A DNA stretch of 7,345 nt from Bacillota bacterium (lineage in GTDB: Bacteria > Bacillota > Clostridia > Saccharofermentanales > Fastidiosipilaceae): NCBI GenBank assembly GCA_023388205.1, contig JAEWGS010000106.1, positions 1 to 7,345 of the forward strand. Direction: 5' to 3'. Made by a program: the position numbers and the translations under genes. Below the pieces are notes generated by a model. That model made no database searches, was not told the origin of the DNA, and worked only from the letters and a program-made list of their open reading frames with translations. Each line of letters opens with the position of its first letter. The first letter of the stretch is position 1. Of the stretch, positions 5,682 to 7,345 are shown one piece after another.

Positions 5682-6812
5682 TTAATCGTTCGCGACAAAG
5701 TCCAACACGAGGTTGTCGAGGTTGAGTTCCGTCGGATCACCGTTTTCGGCTTCGAGCTTATTCTCAACCTTGAGCTCGTCCTTCTTCAGCTTCTCGTAGA
5801 TCGCCTTGTAGTCTTCTTCGGTGAAGTTCTTGAAGGTCTTGTGTTCGAGTGCAATCAGGACCATGTCGTGCTCTGCGCCGAGGTGCTGGACTTCACCCTT
5901 CCAGGTGCCGTCATAGTGTGCCTTAATGGCTTCGTACACGGAGAGCTGGATGTTCTTCATCGCGGAGGTAAGCACCGTCTTCTCAGAGAGGTTGAACTGG
6001 TCGACGTCAACGCCGATAACCTTCTTGTCAACTTCTTCAGCCGCACCCATGATCGAGGTGCAGATACCGCCGCCGCAAGAGAAGATCACTTCCATGCCCG
6101 ACTGATACCAGGACTTCGCCTGCGTCGCGATCTCCGGCTTCGGTTCAAAGCTGCCCGTATAGGTGTAGCTCACGGTGACGTCTTCCTTGGCCAGGCCAAG
6201 TTCCTTCGCCGCTTCATTCGCGCCCTGGACATAGCCTATACCAAAACGCACAACCGCCGGGACCGCAATACCGCCCATGAAGCCGAGCTTACGATAGCCT
6301 TCCTTGACCGTCGCATAACCGGCCAAATAGCCCGCTTGCTCCTCGCGATAGTTGATCGCGATCACGTTTTCCAGGGGTTGCTCCGGAGCGGGTTGATCCA
6401 CTTCGTGAGGCACGCCATCAATCAAGATGAAGTGAATGTCCTTGTACTGGTTCGCCTTCGTGAACACAGCCGGTTCAAAGAGGTAACCCGGGGTGACGAC
6501 CACCTTGGCACCGCCTTGGATCGCGAGGTCGATCGCCTGCTCATAGGCCGCATCGGACTGCTCGGTCGGACGATAATACTTATGGCTGACGTCGTTCTCT
6601 TCAGCGTACTTCACAACGCCTTCCCAGGATCCCTGGTTGAAGCTACGGTCATCAATCGTCCCGACGTCCGTAACCAAGGCCAGCTCAAACTTGCCATCTT
6701 TGGTCACGCCGGCGTCTTCAGACTCTTCAGCCGACACTACATTCGGTACGATACCGAGCAAGGAGCCCAGCATGCCGAAAGCGAGCAACAAACTCATCGC
6801 TTTTTTCTTCAT
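5682..6812 (-). CDS. BMP-family ABC transporter substrate-binding protein (nucleoside uptake)
   Basis: 376-residue extracytoplasmic binding protein of the BMP/TmpC/PnrA/NupA family, which delivers purine or other nucleosides to an ABC importer. Signatures: LVTDVGTIDDRSFNQGSWEG from 46 (family start DxGxxxDxSFN), VVVTPGYLFEPA at 104-115, the hinge region FMGGIAVPAVVRFGIGYVQG at 178-197, FSCGGGI at 244-250 and IGVDVDQ at 266-272. The signal peptide MKKKAMSLLLAFGMLGSLLG has no cysteine; cleavage is likely after VSA at 28. Firmicute relatives are normally lipoproteins, so the missing anchor is odd. The upstream gene is a matching permease, which supports the role. GGAGG lies four bases from the ATG, slightly close. 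A gap of 279 bp with a consensus -10 suggests transcription separate from the permease. Confidence 0.93.
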   Translation of the reverse strand: MKKKAMSLLLAFGMLGSLLGIVPNVVSAEESEDAGVTKDGKFELALVTDVGTIDDRSFNQGSWEGVVKYAEENDVSHKYYRPTEQSDAAYEQAIDLAIQGGAKVVVTPGYLFEPAVFTKANQYKDIHFILIDGVPHEVDQPAPEQPLENVIAINYREEQAGYLAGYATVKEGYRKLGFMGGIAVPAVVRFGIGYVQGANEAAKELGLAKEDVTVSYTYTGSFEPKPEIATQAKSWYQSGMEVIFSCGGGICTSIMGAAEEVDKKVIGVDVDQFNLSEKTVLTSAMKNIQLSVYEAIKAHYDGTWKGEVQHLGAEHDMVLIALEHKTFKNFTEEDYKAIYEKLKKDELKVENKLEAENGDPTELNLDNLVLDFVAND

Positions 6813-6844
6813 GTTCCCTCCGATTTTTCATACGGAAATGTTGC

Positions 6845-6862
6845 GTTCGCTGACTTGCGAAC
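6845..6862 (-). promoter_or_regulatory. Perfect inverted repeat in the BMP leader
   Basis: GTTCGC-AAGTCA-GCGAAC on the minus strand, lying just downstream of the -10 at 6872-6877 and thus at the very start of the likely transcript. It could be a 5' stabilising hairpin or an operator near the start site. Confidence 0.45.
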
Positions 6863-6871
6863 CTGTTTTTC

Positions 6872-6877
6872 ATTATA
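6872..6877 (-). promoter_or_regulatory. Consensus -10 box of the BMP gene
   Basis: Perfect TATAAT, 60 bp upstream of the start codon. The hexamer at a 17-bp spacing (TCGCTA, 6900-6895) is a poor -35 and lies inside the left arm of a long inverted repeat, so the promoter may be regulator-dependent. Confidence 0.6.
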
Positions 6878-6893
6878 AACACCCCGCACGAAA

Positions 6894-6933
6894 ATAGCGA
6901 GCCGTTACAAAAAAATTGCAAACGACTCGCTAT
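6894..6933 (-). repeat. 13-bp inverted repeat upstream of the BMP gene
   Basis: Arms 6894-6906 and 6921-6933 match over 13 bp with one exception. Read as minus-strand RNA the exception is a U-G wobble, but as plus-strand RNA it is a C-A mismatch, which favours a role on the minus strand. The 14-base loop is T-rich. Only TTT follows the stem after TAT, so as a terminator for the permease operon it would be weak; the overlap with the -35 region makes an operator equally possible. Confidence 0.6.
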
Positions 6934-7091
6934 AAATTTTGCCGTTATCAGATCCCCTATACAGAAGCTGAGTTAGGGCCTGCAGTTACTCCTTGTTATC
7001 GGGCTCATCTTTGGCCCAGCGCCGATGTATGAACCTTCACCGATCTTTCAAGTTGTGATTTCAGCAGAAAATTTTTGCCCGGCGAGGTGGC

Positions 7092-7345
7092 TTAACGCAT
7101 ACCTTTTTCGAAAGGAATGCCCTCAGCCCGAGGCGCCTGCGAACGTTTCGCCGCAATCGCCAAAACCACAAGCGTCGCGATATAAGGAATCATCTTATAC
7201 ACATTCCCGGGAATGCCCAAATTCTTAAGTACGGGAACAGCTGAATAGATGCTCGCGAAAGTCTTCATCAGACCAAAGAATAAAGCAGCCCCCAAGAGTC
7301 GAAACGAACGCCAGTTACCAAAGATCAAAACAGCGAGAGCCAAGA
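7092..7345 (-). CDS. ABC transporter permease, NupQ/YufQ type (C-terminal fragment)
   Basis: The last 84 codons of an inner-membrane permease; the N-terminal part lies beyond the right edge, so no true start is visible. The fragment has a hydrophobic stretch containing IFGNWRSFRLLGAALFFGL, then a final membrane segment (MIPYIATLVVLAIAAK) and a short basic tail ending GIPFEKGMR. The FGxWxxxxxLGAALFFG motif and the APxAxGxPxEKGxR ending are typical of the second permease (NupQ, BmpC-like) of BMP-dependent nucleoside importers. The BMP gene follows 279 bp later on the same strand, so the two very likely form one transporter with an ATPase and a first permease expected upstream, outside the window. 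Confidence 0.85.
   Translation of the reverse strand, partial: LALAVLIFGNWRSFRLLGAALFFGLMKTFASIYSAVPVLKNLGIPGNVYKMIPYIATLVVLAIAAKRSQAPRAEGIPFEKGMR

Noticed and set aside
5841..6878. 345-codon open frame on the plus strand opposite the BMP gene
   Set aside because: Antisense shadow of a strongly codon-biased gene; composition rich in Arg, His and Leu, with no recognisable motif.
6727..6921. 64-codon open frame on the minus strand overlapping the BMP start
   Set aside because: It begins within the inverted-repeat loop, runs through the promoter and overlaps the BMP signal peptide in another frame; no ribosome site or homology.
6813..7091. Purine riboswitch upstream of the nucleoside-binding protein gene
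   Set aside because: Expected for this gene type, but I could not find the conserved core sequences of the purine aptamer; only two inverted repeats and a promoter are visible.

Overview
This 7.3-kb window looks like ordinary bacterial chromosome with seven genes, all read on the minus strand. Strong AGGAGG-type ribosome binding sites, sigma-A-like promoters, compact UNCG-loop intrinsic terminators, a NupA/NupQ-type nucleoside uptake system and a short-form malic enzyme all point to a Firmicute (Bacillota). Base composition is near 50% GC by eye. I cannot name the genus. There is no rRNA, tRNA, CRISPR array, transposase or phage module.

In transcription order (right to left) the layout is: (1) the C-terminal end of an ABC permease of the NupQ/YufQ type, running off the right edge; (2) a BMP-family nucleoside-binding protein, preceded by a 279-bp gap with a perfect TATAAT and two inverted repeats, and followed by a strong terminator; (3) a 269-bp gap with four tandem 10-bp repeats just upstream of a good promoter, which drives (4) a small unnamed protein with a lysine-rich, histone H1-like pentapeptide tail, ending in a UUCG-loop terminator; (5) a cation diffusion facilitator transporter whose start lies only 10 bp past that terminator; (6) a malic enzyme; (7) a cluster of degenerate repeats, then a promoter and an exported e(P4)-type HAD acid phosphatase with its own terminator; (8) fumarase class II (FumC), cut by the left edge.

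FumC and malic enzyme form a plausible fumarate to malate to pyruvate (+ CO2, NAD(P)H) route. The e(P4)-type phosphatase (nucleotide to nucleoside outside the cell) and the BMP/NupQ transporter (nucleoside uptake) would complement each other in nucleotide salvage. These links come from family knowledge; the genes are not all in one operon.

I did not find an obvious new multi-gene system. The best candidate for something undescribed is the small protein at 4981-5412: a recognisable but functionally unnamed N-terminal domain fused to a regular xxKKx tail, under a promoter preceded by helix-phased 10-bp repeats. Also notable are two intrinsic terminators placed directly against the start of the next gene, and two exported proteins from usually lipid-anchored families that lack a convincing lipobox.
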